Of a stretch of DNA of 64,000 nt, positions 48,085 to 63,078 are shown piece after piece (positions within the stretch are counted from its first letter, which is position 1; the number at the start of each line of letters is the position of its first letter). Under the pieces are notes generated by a model that saw nothing but the letters and a program-made list of their open reading frames with translations, made no database searches and was not told the origin of the DNA. The stretch is from Diphasiastrum complanatum. Its lineage: Eukaryota; Streptophyta; Lycopodiopsida; Lycopodiales; Lycopodiaceae. The stretch spans positions 32,234,607 through 32,298,606 of the forward strand of contig CM055102.1 in the NCBI GenBank assembly GCA_029204225.1, read 5' to 3'. The position numbers and the translations under genes were made by a program.

Positions 48085-49116
48085 CTATCTATGATCACTA
48101 GCAGTGTATATTGACTTCTTAGAGTCATTACAAGATAGAAGAGTAGAAAAATAATGCTTGTTAAAGGACATGTGGGAACTAGCCCCACTATCTATCCACC
48201 ATGTGTCTTGACTTGAAGTTGGTGTAGATGCAACCATTAAGGATGTGTTGAATCCATCCTCATCTTCTTTCTCTTGAGCAATGTTCCCTTGATCTCCTTT
48301 GGCTTGTTGATTCTTCTTCAAGTAGCATTCTGAGGCAAAGTGTCCTTTCTTTCCACAAAAGAAACACTTTAGTTTTGCCTTGTTCTTCACTTTGCCTTTG
48401 GAGGTAGATCCTCCATTCTTCATCTCGGCCTCCTTGCCTTGATTTTTCTTGAATGGATTTTGCTTCTTCTTGCCTTTAGATGTAAAGTTAGCTTTCTCCT
48501 CTCCTCCATTAAGTGACATGCTATCCATTCTTGTCTTGAGGTGTAGAAGCCTACTCTCCTCGGCCACAAGAACATTGTGCAACTTTTCAATGGATGGAAG
48601 AGAGTCTTGAATGGCAAATGATTGGACTAAGTTGGTAAACTCATCACCTAGACCATTCAAGATGATTTGTACTAGTTCTTGATCTTGGATCTTCTCTCCT
48701 ATTGCACTTAACTCCTTGTTAAGAGATTTGATCCTAAGGACATACTCTTGTCCTCTCTCTCCACTTCCTTTCATGCTTTGGAAAACTTGATTTCTTAGCA
48801 TGAGGATTCTTGAAGTATTGTTGGATTCATAAATGCTCTTTAATGAATCCCAAGCCTCTTTGGATGAGGTACAAGAAGACACCTCTTTCAAGAGGTCATT
48901 GCATACATTTAACTTTATGCAATGTAGAGCTAATCTTGCTCTCTTCTTGTATTTGGCTTGTTCTTGGGGAGTTTGAGGCTCTTCCTCTACTCCTTGAACT
49001 ATGTCATATAGATCATGGATCACTAGGAGTGATTCCATTCTCACTTTCCAAATGGAATAATTTGTGGAAGTGAGTCTCTCACTTGATTCCATCAAATATC
49101 CACCCATGGATGACAT
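48085..49116 (-). CDS. Copia gag protein with start of protease (intact frame)
   Basis: This is a 343-residue frame. The N-terminus (ERLTSTNYSIWKVRMESLL) and a capsid-like helical region (EAWDSLKSIYESNN, RILMLRNQVFQSMKGS, IILNGLGDEFTNLVQSF) are standard for copia gag. A Lys-rich region leads to the zinc knuckle CFFCGKKGHFASEC (about 252-265). The frame runs into the protease active site WWIDSGASSHM (about 307-317) and ends shortly after at a frameshift. In life it would package element RNA in cytoplasmic particles. Confidence 0.88.
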   Translation of the reverse strand: MSSMGGYLMESSERLTSTNYSIWKVRMESLLVIHDLYDIVQGVEEEPQTPQEQAKYKKRARLALHCIKLNVCNDLLKEVSSCTSSKEAWDSLKSIYESNNTSRILMLRNQVFQSMKGSGERGQEYVLRIKSLNKELSAIGEKIQDQELVQIILNGLGDEFTNLVQSFAIQDSLPSIEKLHNVLVAEESRLLHLKTRMDSMSLNGGEEKANFTSKGKKKQNPFKKNQGKEAEMKNGGSTSKGKVKNKAKLKCFFCGKKGHFASECYLKKNQQAKGDQGNIAQEKEDEDGFNTSLMVASTPTSSQDTWWIDSGASSHMSFNKHYFSTLLSCNDSKKSIYTASDHR

Positions 49117-49286
49117 TTTAGAATGAATGCTCCTTTAAAAAATCACAACGATTTTTGAATTTTAAAAGATCTATGAAAAGGCCTAAAGCTTACTAGAATG
49201 CCTATAGGCTTGTCTCTATCAAACTAGCACACAAGCTTGAATGATACTCAAAGATCTTACCAAAAATTCCTAGCTCTCACTCTCAC
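49117..49286. other. Leader region of the copia element
   Basis: Upstream of gag on the minus strand. No primer-binding site of the TGGTATCAGAGC type was found here. Confidence 0.4.
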
Positions 49287-50083
49287 AAAAAAGGCAAGAG
49301 CACAATTTCATGCATAATGAATCCACATTCAATTGGCACTCAAAGTAATCAAAGTACATGAAAAAACTCAGTTCCCAACATGCTTTTAGAGAGAGAGAGA
49401 GAAATAGCCTACTCTTGGGCGAAGAGAGAAAGTGAGTGAGCCCTCAATTAGAGAGAGAATATGAGGAAAAACAAGGTCTATCACATAGATTGCTTCACAA
49501 AAACTTGTATGGACAATAAGAGAGCACTTCCATATAGGAGTAGCTTGAGATCTAGCATGAGGAATGGCCTCACAAAATGAAAAAAAGACAATTTGTAGAG
49601 GACAATGAGTCAGTGGCATGCACACATACCATGCAGTTGAGACTCCTCTTGTATTAGTAACCCATGCCTGCAGCATGAACATCAATTCTCAAGAGAGAGA
49701 TCATACTCAACTAGTATGGCTTTACTCCAACTTTGAGATGCAAGAGTCTCACTAAAGAAAATTGATTCATCAAATGACATAAGAGAAGCAAGCATGAATG
49801 TTTTGAGGTGTATATCACATGTGTGAAGAACTACCCACAATGATATTCTAAGGTGATTTGTGATTGCACGTAGATCTATCACATAGATTGCATCCTACAA
49901 TCTTCCTAGATTGATTCTAAGGTAAGAGCACAATTTCATGCGTTGGCACTCAAAGTAATCAGAGTACATGAAAAAACTAAGTTCCTAACATGTTGTTAGA
50001 GAGATTAAAACAGCCTACTCTAGGGTAGAGAAAGAAAGTGAGTGAGCCCTCAAATAGAGAGAGAATATGAGGGGGAAAAAGGT
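49287..50083. repeat. Direct duplication of about 160-195 bp, offset about 635
   Basis: 49287-49480 and 49923-50083 share AAGAGCACAATTTCATGC, GGCACTCAAAGTAATCA, a GTACATGAAAAAACT string, AGAAAGTGAGTGAGCCCTCAA and AGAGAGAGAATATGAGG. The second copy lacks about 20 bp near its start. The sequence between them repeats the word CTATCACATAGATTGC (near 49480 and 49875). The area lies in the 5' flank of the copia element and may derive from its lost leader or LTR. Confidence 0.8.
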
Positions 50084-50410
50084 GTATCAGAATGCTTGAG
50101 AATGATTGGACCCCATTGATTGCTTTTCTACATCATGATAGATTTGCACCTCTCATCATGATTGGACCTCATGGTTTCCACCTCACAATTTGATTGGGCG
50201 TCATGATGTGCACCTCTAAATATGATTGGTCCACATTTAGTTCACCTCTTAAAGTGATTGGCCTTGTGATCTATGCCTCTAAATGTGATTGGGCCAATAG
50301 ATGCAATTCAATCCTAACGTCATGTGACAAAATGTCACTATCTCACTAGATCTCAAGTTTGTGGCCTATTGACTATTCAAACTCAACATAAACAAACTAA
50401 AATGCTCAAT

Positions 50411-51429
<1,019 letters not shown>

Positions 51430-53330
51430 ACCTTAACTAGATAGCTTCTTTTCCAGCATGTGTGGTGACAATGTATTTGGCCTCTATCGAAGATAATGTA
51501 GTCGAATTCTGCTTCTTTATTTTCCAAGAGACAAGACCTTTGTTGAATACAATGACATATCCTGATGTCGACTTTCTCCTGTTAGCATCTCTAGCCCAAT
51601 CTACATTTGTAAAACCTTGAAGATTAACATGGTGATTTGAATCACCATTCAAATTTCCACCATAACAAATGCAATAATTCTGTGTCGACTGTAAATATCG
51701 AAGAACTCTAAGTAGAGCTTTCCAACGAGTGAAACTTGGATTCGACATGTATTGGCTTAGTGTACTAACTAAATAAGCAATATCAAGTCTAGTACACAGA
51801 ATGATAAGAATATTGTTTCATTCGTTCGACTTCTTTGAAAAATCGGAGACACTGGTCCTTTGAATGTTTTGAACCTAGATTCATTGGGGTTTTGGCTGGT
51901 TTATAGTCAACCATTTGATATTTGAATACCAAGTTATGAATATATCTTTGCTGACTGATGTAAAGGCAAAAATGGGCCTCCCCTAAATTTGTCATATCAA
52001 ATGCATTCGATAACATCTTGTTGATATCCTTCAGCATTTGAATGTCGTTACTAAATAGTAATGTGGCATCAACATATAATATAATGATAATGAAAGTTGA
52101 ATTCACTGATTTGTAGTAGGCAAATCAATTGAACTTGGTATAAAGCCTTGCTAAATAATGAATTTGTTGATTTGATGAAACCATGCATGAGACCACTATT
52201 TACCATAGAGAGCTTTTTGGTTTTTTCACTTTAGGACTCTTCCCAGAGCCTTTGAATGAACCTTGGACATAGATTGGCTCAAGGTGCTAACATTACATGC
52301 AAGATAAAATTTTGTACATACCATAGCATATATGAGAGAGTCAACTAATGATTGATAAGAAATTAATCAACAATTTCAATAGCAATCTGAAGATGATACT
52401 AATTGAGTAATTTAACCCTGGTCAAAGCATTTTTTTTTTTAATTACAATCTTCTACAGGTATATTGATTGACTTAGATTAATTGTTTTCTTGGCTCTATC
52501 TCTCAAGATGTGGATCATAAGAAGGGTGATAGACTCATGTCAAATTCATCGATAGTTGATCTTTAGTCGTTTATAAAATATCAACACAATTGCTTAATAG
52601 CATCATCTACATAGGGTGCAATAATGACATATTGGGTCCCCACTACTACTTTCCATAACTTAGAATTTTGGTAGCTTGGCATATTGTAGTATCAATCTTG
52701 GTGACTCAATTAGAGTCCAGCTTTTTCTCTCAAGAGCTCCATTTTGTTGAGGGGTGCAATTTGTTTTGATTTATCTTGAGATCCCATGATCTTCAAGAAA
52801 TTGAGTCATCTTTTTGGAGATGTACTCTCTCCCTTCATCTATATGAAGAGCTTTGATATTAACTTATATCTTGATTTTGTTCATATTGCTTGAATGTCTT
52901 GAAGCATTTGAAGGCTTCTGATTTTGCTTTCAAGAACATGACACTGTCTTGAGAAGTCCTTGTTGAAAGTAATAAAGAAACTTACTCCTCATATAGATGT
53001 GGTTTGCATAGGAACACAAATAGCACTAGGATTAATTTTTAAAAAGGATTTAGGTCTATGAACGATGTTATTTGGGGACTTGCTCCTTGAATATTTTCCA
53101 AAGTTCTTAGCCAATTTTTTGATGACAAAAATCGGGCTAATCTAGGCTTTTTAACATGCAATTTCATTGTTATCTTGTCTAGAAATGCAAATGACAGAGA
53201 TTAAATGGCAAGGAAATCACTGTGGCAATGTCGATTCCCATGAAGGGTGCTATACATTAAAATGAAATTATCTAGATCAAAAAGTGGATATACAAGCTAC
53301 ATCAAATTCATCCACAATGAAGGTAGTTTT
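51430..53330 (-). pseudogene. Copia fragment, heavily decayed
   Basis: On the minus strand the region around 52740-52850 encodes an integrase segment with a CTPQQNGAL-like word preceded by a REYISKKM-like word. 52106-51789 gives reverse transcriptase end ILYVDATLLFSND (catalytic Asp-Asp reduced to Asp-Ala) and LGEAHFC. 51748-51437 gives RNase H (RVLRYLQSTQNY, VDWARDANRRKSTSGY, LSSIEAKYI). In RNase H the usual Ser/Thr-Asp start of the catalytic strand reads Thr-Asn. It differs from the other copia elements in the window and is probably another lineage. Confidence 0.75.
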
Positions 53331-55364
53331 GATTGTTTGGTTCCCAATCTAAAGTTGCTCCCAATTCATTGGTAACTCGTATAAATGAAAAAACTAATAG
53401 ATAATGTAAAACGATAAGTAAATGGATGGTTGATAAAATAAGTTCAAATCATCAAGAAAATCAATGCGAACTATGCAACTTCACACAACTATGCAACTTC
53501 AATAGATCTGATGATCAAATATAGTGGCAATCTGGTCAACACAAAAGTAAATATAGATGCTATATTTTGTCACTTTACTCACTCCGTCAAGCATCCTACG
53601 GAACAAATAATTAGTGTGGATTTACAAAATTTGCTCCTTTATCCTAGCCATATCTTGACAACGAAAGGCTTGATTACCACAGAGTCTCCAAAAAAGAGAA
53701 TGTTTGCCCTTCACAAACAGATGCAGTAGATGATTGTGCGCCCTAAGACCTGCTCAATATCTATAAAAGAAAAAAAGAAGAAGCAATGCAAGCCATGGCT
53801 TGCATTGAGAGTCAATGATTTCTTTTTTAAAAGACACTGCAAATGTTTGGCTTGCACTAAAAAGGACGTTTGCCCTTTCTCTGCAGTTCCTGAGATCCAA
53901 TCCACAGCAAAAAAATTCCTTCAAAATCAAGAGTTGTTGACAAATGTGAATGTTTGATATATCCCGTCATAATGATTTCCTGCAATTCGTGATGCCTGGG
54001 GATTGTTTTATATTTATTCTTTCATAATTTTCCTTCTAAATGTATGTTTCTTGAGAAGCATTTTCAGCCAGTAATATCTCCGGTTTTCGTAGCTTGTAAT
54101 ATGAAGAATCTTTCCTTGTGGACATTTCATAATTTACCTTCCTCAGTCCTTGGGGATAATTTTAGCTAATGACATATCTGATAATTGTAGCTGGTACTAT
54201 TAGCAATCTTTCCTTGTATGGCTGGGGCTTGTTTTTAGTTATTTTTAAGGGGCCGAGAACTTTTTTTACTGGCAATGGGCATCACTGCAAACTATGCTAT
54301 ATGTTAAAGAGAAGCTCTTTCTGAAAATTGCATGCTCTTATCTGTTTGAACACAAAATGGTTGGTGTTAATGCTCAGTTTTATCCTCAGTAGACTTGAAT
54401 ACATGATGGAACAATACAAGAGACAGACAAATGATAGAAATGAACAATGAAAGCCTGAACTAGCCCGACATCAGCTCCTGCACACAGAAATGTACCGAGA
54501 ACTGGCAAATACAATGTTGAAGGTAGCAACATTTGAATGAAACACTTTTTGTGTCTAATTAAGATATTTGAACTAAAATAAAGTGAAAACAGCTTAATGT
54601 GAGCCAACCACAATACTAAGAAGCATACCATCATTATGTGATCCTACAAGAATATTTTGAAGCAGACCACTACCGACCTTATGTAAATTTTTATTTCACA
54701 ACCAAAATCAATTTAAAAGAGAATGTTTGTTAATTGACACATTTTTTGACATTTGGGACAAAGCTTTTCTTATTACAAATCCAAATCATATCCAAATTTG
54801 AAAAGCTTTATTGAAATATCTCTGCTGGCGGATTATATTTTTGTTGATTCAGCTTCTCGAAAGGCCAACATATTGATACGTTCATCAAATATGTCAAGCT
54901 TACATGAAACAAAGTTGCCAGTCTCACAAGTCATTCCATTAAATTTGAAGATAAAGCGTAAAGCAAGAATCCAATTTATCGACTACAATCAACATAATGC
55001 AGTAGACAATGCTCCTTTCAACTCATCAGACTAAACTATTGAAATTCAGATTTAGTATATACAGCATCTATGGTCTGAGGAAAAATACCACTAGCAAATT
55101 GGACACCCCCAAGGCATTGTCTTTCCAGAAAGTACAAAAATGATGGTACTTATTCTCAAAAGAACCTTCATTGGCACCCAAGGTATATAATTCAAAGGAG
55201 CAACTAATGTGATGTCACACGTGCATTTTCCCAGAGGTAGGGAAAACTAAACATGAAATTCATCGACTAGAAAAGGAATGGAGTACGATCCAAGCCTAAA
55301 TTATGCAAACATCCTGATAAATCCTGTTCCCCAAACATCAAAATTGGGAAACTGGTGCAACTTC
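53331..55364. other. Intergenic; two small unassigned frames
   Basis: Two abutting frames, 53511-53729 (72 residues) and 53730-53957 (75 residues), are not recognised. The second has a CKCLACTKKDVCPF cluster of four cysteines but no family match I can name. A further 93-residue frame at 54753-55034 is also unrecognised. The last few hundred bases should include the 3' UTR of the kinase gene. Confidence 0.35.
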
Positions 55365-55833
55365 TTAAGAGCAGAAACTTGAAAAATGCTTTCTCAGATC
55401 TGATTCCATCACATTAGCACGCAAAAGAGACCCATCAGGTGCTAGAACACCATTATGCCGAGGAGCCACTACACCTGTTGCCTCGCTACCAATGATATGC
55501 TTGGTCCTCTTCACATAGTCACAAAACTCTGCCACTTGCTTTGCATATCTGTGTAGGATACAATCAAATAAGCAGAAAATCACCAGGTTCTCAATATAAC
55601 ACAATTGCAGCATGCAGTACAAAAAGATCCGTGATGGAAAGAGGGGCAAGGGCAACTTACTCTGCCTTGGCTTCTAAATCCCTGTTGAAATCAATGGAGG
55701 CTTCACAATCCAACACCAATGCCGGGACCTAAACCATTAAAACATCAAAACAAGAGGCTTTGAGATAGTGCTAATTAAACTCTATTGGGATAATATCTCT
55801 CATAACATTCATAATGCATCTTGAAAAATCATG

Positions 55834-55929
<96 letters not shown>

Positions 55930-58569
55930 CAAAAGACTGGAAAGAAATACCCACTTTCTGAAGGCAGGAATGTACATGCTCTCCTTCAAGGTAAAAGACA
56001 CGATCCCTGATAAGAGCAGGAGGAGGCTCTTTCAAACCCATTGGCCACCTGCTTATAGAGAAGACATCGCCCGAACCTGTTTTGGCTGGGAAAAGCCACT
56101 GTTCGTGCTTTTCATGCAAACCCTGAAGGTACTCCAAACTAACACTCTGTTCTTCAGGTCTTTTACGAGATTGCAACCTCTTGTGGCAGGTATCAGGACT
56201 GGCACGCAAATAGATAAAGCCATCTGGTACCAGTCCCGGCAATTCAGAGACAACAGGATCAAACCATGAGTCATAGATGCTGATTTCCATCTCATTCATC
56301 CACTTGGCCTCATGAACAGCTCGGACAAATACCTGCCAATATGAAAGAGGTGTGACAAATTGCATATTTAGCTTTAACAGTCGAAAAACTAGCACCAGTT
56401 TTTTGTCTATCTTTTCAAACTCCATGCGGCTGCCAACTATTTGCAAGTAAATATACCCAAAAAGAGCACCCAGAAATTAGTATTTCATACAAATTTGTTA
56501 AGGACAAAGTAGACCAAAAGTCAAACGTTCTACAAACCCATGTGATAAGGTTGACCTAGTTCACTATTACCATTCGATCACTGAAAACGCTCCTTTCCAT
56601 AAGCCTTAGTGGCTTCACTCCATTTGCAGATTCTCTTTCTTGCATAAGTCGTGTAACAAAGACATAGTTTTGGAATGTGTATGCATATCGTGCTGGTTCA
56701 GCATAAAATGCATTCAAAATATTGAATTTATCAGGACCTACATTCTGCCATTTTGCAATTGGCTCTGGCACCACCTCTACAAGGTCCCTCAACTCCAAAG
56801 TTTCATTTGCAATTCTTTGCAAAAACGTTGTTTTCCCCACACTGATGTTCCCTTCCACACAGAAGGTAAGCCTATTTTTTGAGCTCGAAACATGCATCCC
56901 TTGCTTGGTGTTGACTTCATCCCTCAACTCTTCATCTACTGTGCTTTTTATGAATGCAGCTATGCTGGAAGCATGGTTTTTATGGACAATGCCCACAGAA
57001 GAGCGCAAATACTCCACCATCTTCTCAGACTCATCCCCTAAAAACTGAAGCACAGCAAGAAAGACAGTAATTGTTACCTTGAAGGAGTTAAGAGAAGCTC
57101 AAGTTGAAGAGTGTAATCTGTTAAAAGGCTAACACTCAAAACCACACACAGTATATTTTTTAATACTTGACATTGACAGAAAGTTCTTATCAGTGCATCT
57201 TAATGTTAAATATGGCAACATGTCAAGCATTGACGTATTTAAGTGACAAACGATTGTCTTACATGCGTAAGTGCATTTTCAGTGATAACAGATTTTTGAA
57301 CTAAAAACTGCTCAAATGTGTTTTGATAATAACACAGTCTAAAAACTGCGCATACAGGAAGTCAGAAAATATCTGAGACCTCTATGAAATCACAATAATG
57401 CCACATTACTGACTAGGCTTCCTAGGAATATCCATGCATCAACTTGTCCTAGATCCGACTCTTATGCAAAGCTTCTGAAATATAAACTGCGTTTGAAGTT
57501 TGGGCTGCAGAGCAACGACTCTTATCAGAAAAGAAAAATTCCACAGAAGAAAAATCACCTTGTCTCTATAGAGCTGCTTTAGCTCCACAAGCCTTTTAAT
57601 TCCCTTTGCCATCAGTTTCTCCATGTTTCTAGATCCAATTCCAGGAACTGTGAGCAGATCTTGAAGATCCTGATCAGGTTGAGCAACAGATGCTCCTCCC
57701 CGTTGCCTCTTTTCAGCCTGGGTACGAACCTTCATTGGAGAAGGTGCTTCAGCTCCATCTAATTCTCCCTTAGCTGCACCTGATTCCATTCCCTCTAAAT
57801 TTGTTGGTGTTGATTCCTGATGCCCAGCTTCACTATCCAGGGAGTCGTTGAGAGTAGCCACCCTTCCTACATCCTCTAAAACCTTACCCCCCAGCAAGGT
57901 AGACTCAATTCCTAATGTATGTTTTCTGGACGTAGTTTCAATCTCTCTCTCAGAGGCTAAATACGAATTGTTGCAATTATTAGAAGGATCATTGGAGACA
58001 TTTTGAGATGCTCTTCTAATCTGACAGCTCAACCGGCTTGGCATTCTGGATTTTAGGCAAGGTGGCCTCTCAACCATGAATAATGTTAGGCAAGAGGTAG
58101 GTGAACTACTCTCACAACCGGAAAATGCATGCAGGTAGTGATGGATAAAATTGCTGCAAAACTGTGAATTCATTCTAACTGATAGTTTTTCTGTTTCCAA
58201 AGAGGTGGTCTGTCTACTTGTCAGTGGACTGCTCATGGTAGCTGCAGGAACTACATAAGAAGGCAGGGAAAAACTTGTAGATGGCTTGAAAAGTGCCTGT
58301 GAAGATGAAGCATGGCAAATAGCAAACATTAAGGTAGCTGCCATGGAAGAACATGGAGAGGGTAGAGTAGACTGAAGACAATATGCTTCTTCATTCCTAG
58401 AATTTTTCCTAGAAATGGAAAATGAGCAGCAAGAATCCCTTACTTGACTAATTAAACACTGTACGTGCGGTATGGGAGCTGCCTGCAACGTAGAGAATAC
58501 CTGCACTGCCGCTGGCACCATCCTTCTCGTGCAACCAAGTGCAACTATAGATCTCGAAGGGCAAGGCAT
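55365..58569 (-). CDS. Deoxyribonucleoside kinase with N-terminal helix-hairpin-helix (plant dNK type)
   Basis: Five exons on the minus strand: 58569-57559, 57044-56571, 56332-55955, 55728-55661, 55548-55365. All introns are GT-AG and all phases agree, giving 704 residues. The start is the first ATG after an in-frame stop at 58615-58617. Exon 1 encodes a long Ser-rich N-terminus, possibly organelle-targeting, then a helix-hairpin-helix segment (LLTVPGIGSRNMEKLMAKGI, about 305-324). Exon 2 has the P-loop GNISVGKT (402-409), EPIAKWQ (431-437) and the ERSVFSDR motif (487-494). Exon 3 continues VFVRAVHEAKWM, YDSWFDPVV, the lid-like KRLQSRKRPEE and RWP. Exons 4-5 give VPALVLDC and EYAKQVAEF. The enzyme would phosphorylate deoxynucleosides with ATP for dNTP salvage. 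Substrate range cannot be read from sequence. Confidence 0.92.
55838..55928. repeat. (GA)n microsatellite within the kinase gene's third intron
   Basis: 91 bases of TC on the plus strand are (GA)n in the transcript. The repeat starts about 26 bases after the donor site at 55954-55953. It makes up roughly 40% of a 226-bp intron. Confidence 0.95.
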
Positions 58570-59574
58570 TTGAACAATGCGATCATTTCTTAGAAATCCA
58601 TCTTCGTGTTTGCCCTAAATCCTTTCCTACATCCTCAGCTAATGTGTCAGCCATGCTCCCATCCCGCCTGCCCTGCCATATCTGACCTATTTTGGCAAAC
58701 CATCCTTCTTCCCCCTTCTCTTTCTTCCCCCTAGGCTGAAATTTGAAACCCTAAAAATTACACTCGCTAAACGCTGTTTCGGGCATAGAAACAGTACAAT
58801 ACCTACAGCAGATGATCAAACACAATATCTTGCATCAAGCAGCAGATACAACCAAACAGACATGAAAAGAAATTGAACTTTTCCCTCTTAAAAACGCGCT
58901 CCCAAGCTTCATTTCGGGAAGCCGTTACCTCGTTGGCAGCGGCGAAAAGAAGAGGGCTGCGGTGAATATGATGAGTGGAAAAACAGCAGCATGGACGCAT
59001 GGATACGAAGTAGGAGGTCAAAGACTACAAGGCAGGAGCGCGTTCGAGCTCGCGGCCACCATCGCTTCCGTCTCCTGCCAACACCCTCTGGGATTGTGCA
59101 AGGACGAAATAGAAAGCTCGCAACGTTACTGATGAGCAGCAGCGTGTAGGAAGAATGAAAATGAAAGAGGGAAAATAAAAGGGGGGGAAAGGGAAAGGGT
59201 TTACGGTGCTGACGAGAAGATCTTAAAGCTTAAACCCTAAGCCTTTTTTGACATTAAAGATCAACAATACCCTTTGTAATGCCCCCAAGTGAGCTTTTCT
59301 AGTATATTTGTCATGGGGAGAATCAATCTCTTGGAAAAAGGGTAACTTACCTGAGGTTTAATATGCCAAAAACTGGGTAACTCAATTTGGCGGACTGCAC
59401 ATTTTATTTATAGGTCATTCATTCTAACAATCTCGAATATATTATTGAGCTTTACTGATTTGTTGTTGTTTTGCATGCAAAATTATTATTTTGTGAATAG
59501 GTTTTTAGCACTATCACGATAGTGCTAAGTTATGATAATGGTATGTTAAAAGTTGAGGTGTCATTCTTAGAGTT
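58570..59574 (-). promoter_or_regulatory. Promoter and 5' leader region of the kinase gene
   Basis: No coding sequence is supported. Two perfect telo-box words AAACCCTAA lie on the plus strand at 58746-58754 and 59232-59240. Such boxes are common in plant promoters and leaders of genes linked to cell division and translation, which suits a dNTP-salvage gene. A purine-rich stretch lies at 59156-59203. The transcription start was not located. Confidence 0.5.
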
Positions 59575-59880
59575 ATGAGGGGGAAGGCCCCAGGGCGGGC
59601 CGGAAGGCCCTCGCCCGTGGGCCTTCCCCTGCATATAACCCCTGCAGGTTTTTTTTTAAATTTTTTTTATTTTTAGAAAGTCGACTTGCAAAAATAGCAA
59701 GTTGGATCAGTGCAACTTTACAAAAATAGAAAGTGTACCTTACAAAAATGTAAGGTGATTCTTAAACTTTCTAAAAATAGCAAAAGTACATTACAGATCT
59801 GTAATGTATTCATTGCTCTTATAATTTTCAAAAGTAAAAAACTTTGCCATTTAAGGCAACTTTCAAATGAACTGCAAAAA
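59575..59880 (+). repeat. Multi-hairpin dispersed repeat, copy B
   Basis: Same order as copy A. The GC hairpin GGGGAAGGCCC/GGGCCTTCCCC spans about 59580-59630. The palindrome AAGTCGACTT is at 59678-59687. Stem AAGTTG/CAACTT is at 59699-59718, stem ACCTTACA/TGTAAGGT at 59737-59756, and stem TACATTACA/TGTAATGTA at 59787-59808. The tail is TTTTCAAAAGTA...GGCAACTTTCAAAT. Stem bases differ from copy A on both arms, while spacer words (AAAATAGCAA, CTTTCTAAAAATAGCAAAAG) are conserved. Confidence 0.85.
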
Positions 59881-61920
<2,040 letters not shown>

Positions 61921-63078
61921 TTTCACATAAAATTCATATTTGTAAGGGATTTAGGAGTAGAGTGTGTAAGGTGTTATGTGCATTTTTTGTGTTTTTATTA
62001 GATTATTTAGTACTCTTTATTCTTTATTGTGCACAACAATCCCAATCTCTTTACAAAAATATTTAAACGAAAAATGTTAGCCGATATTTTCGCACGAAAA
62101 ATCGGGCTATTTTTAGAGCAATTTCACAATTTTGTATAAAATCGGCATGTAAAATCCGGCTATTATGGTAAAATTGACACACTTTTGCCCGTAGAATGGG
62201 TCTTAGCCCACCCCTAAGTGGCTAGACACAGTTTAGAAAGTGACATTCGGAAAAACCGTCAAAAATATTTCATAGACAATTTTTATACAGATCGCGTCAA
62301 AAATACTGGTCCACATAGGAAGGGGTCCCAGCCCGTCCAAAATGTGGCCAGAGCAAATTTTGAGGCCTTAGACCATAGACTAGGTTACGGCCTTAGAATT
62401 GGCCTGATTATACTAGCCGACAAGGCTGAGCAAATTTTTAATGCACTCTGTTACTTTTATCAATGAAAAATTGCCTACTTTGTTTTTCAGGGAACCGGTT
62501 GCCTCAAAGAAACCCCATGTCATGAGTGCTCGCCAGTAACAACACACGGGAAAAACCGGCAAAATCAACTCACAACGAACGGTCGGAAATTATGGGACAG
62601 GGTCAAGGAAACTGTAACAAAAATATAGGCAAGTTCCAGTACAAGTCGAAGCGGCACCCCGACAGGCAAATCACCTCGACAGCTTAAGCCATGGGCCACA
62701 GACACGCAAATGAAAAATACAAGTGGAGGCCAAAAGTGCTTAACAAAAAAACATCCTACCTAAAAGTGGTAAGGGTTGACCACAAGTAGCAAAGAGGACT
62801 ATCCGATTAAGAAAGCCAAGCAAGTAAAGTAATTGCCATTTACACCAACAAGTGCAAAAGAGGAAAGTGGCTCACACAAGTGGTACCCCATACGAGTCAC
62901 CCAAAACATCTTTTCAAAGCAAAAACGGGTACCACTTGAAGTCCAATCACAACTAAGAGCCATGTACAAAGGGGACAATTTTCATGAAAGGCTTGAAGAG
63001 TGAAAACTTGGCATTGTGAGGCTTGAAGAGATGCCTATAAAGAGGAGAGTCTCCCTTTGCATTAAGAGAGAGAAGGCA
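61921..63078. other. No gene recognised; less AT-rich than the surroundings
   Basis: An 82-codon frame at 62218-62466 lacks an ATG start and any motif I know. Palindromic-looking words (AAAATCGGGCTATTTT near 62098) and ACCGGCAAAATC repeats occur. The composition would fit LTR or leader sequence of a larger element continuing past the window, but I see no primer site. Confidence 0.35.

Larger units (their letters stand above)
44440..49116 (-). mobile_element. Ty1/copia retrotransposon, best preserved in the window
   Basis: Gag, protease, integrase, reverse transcriptase, RNase H, polypurine tract and 3' LTR are all present in order on the minus strand, broken by about three lesions. The gag frame is intact. 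No primer-binding site or 5' LTR is recognisable in the first kilobase upstream of gag. The element has therefore lost its 5' end or uses an unusual primer. Confidence 0.9.

Noticed and set aside
55541..55655. N-terminal part of the frame containing kinase exon 5
   Set aside because: Residues before EYAKQVAEF are intron 4, since an ACACAG acceptor lies exactly at the family boundary.
55829..56446. 205-residue frame running from kinase exon 3 into Arg-Glu repeats
   Set aside because: A GT donor at 55954-55953 and a phase-matched acceptor before exon 4 restore the conserved C-terminus, so the tail is intronic.
62218..62466. 82-codon frame
   Set aside because: It has no ATG start and no recognisable domain, so it is left as part of an unassigned stretch.
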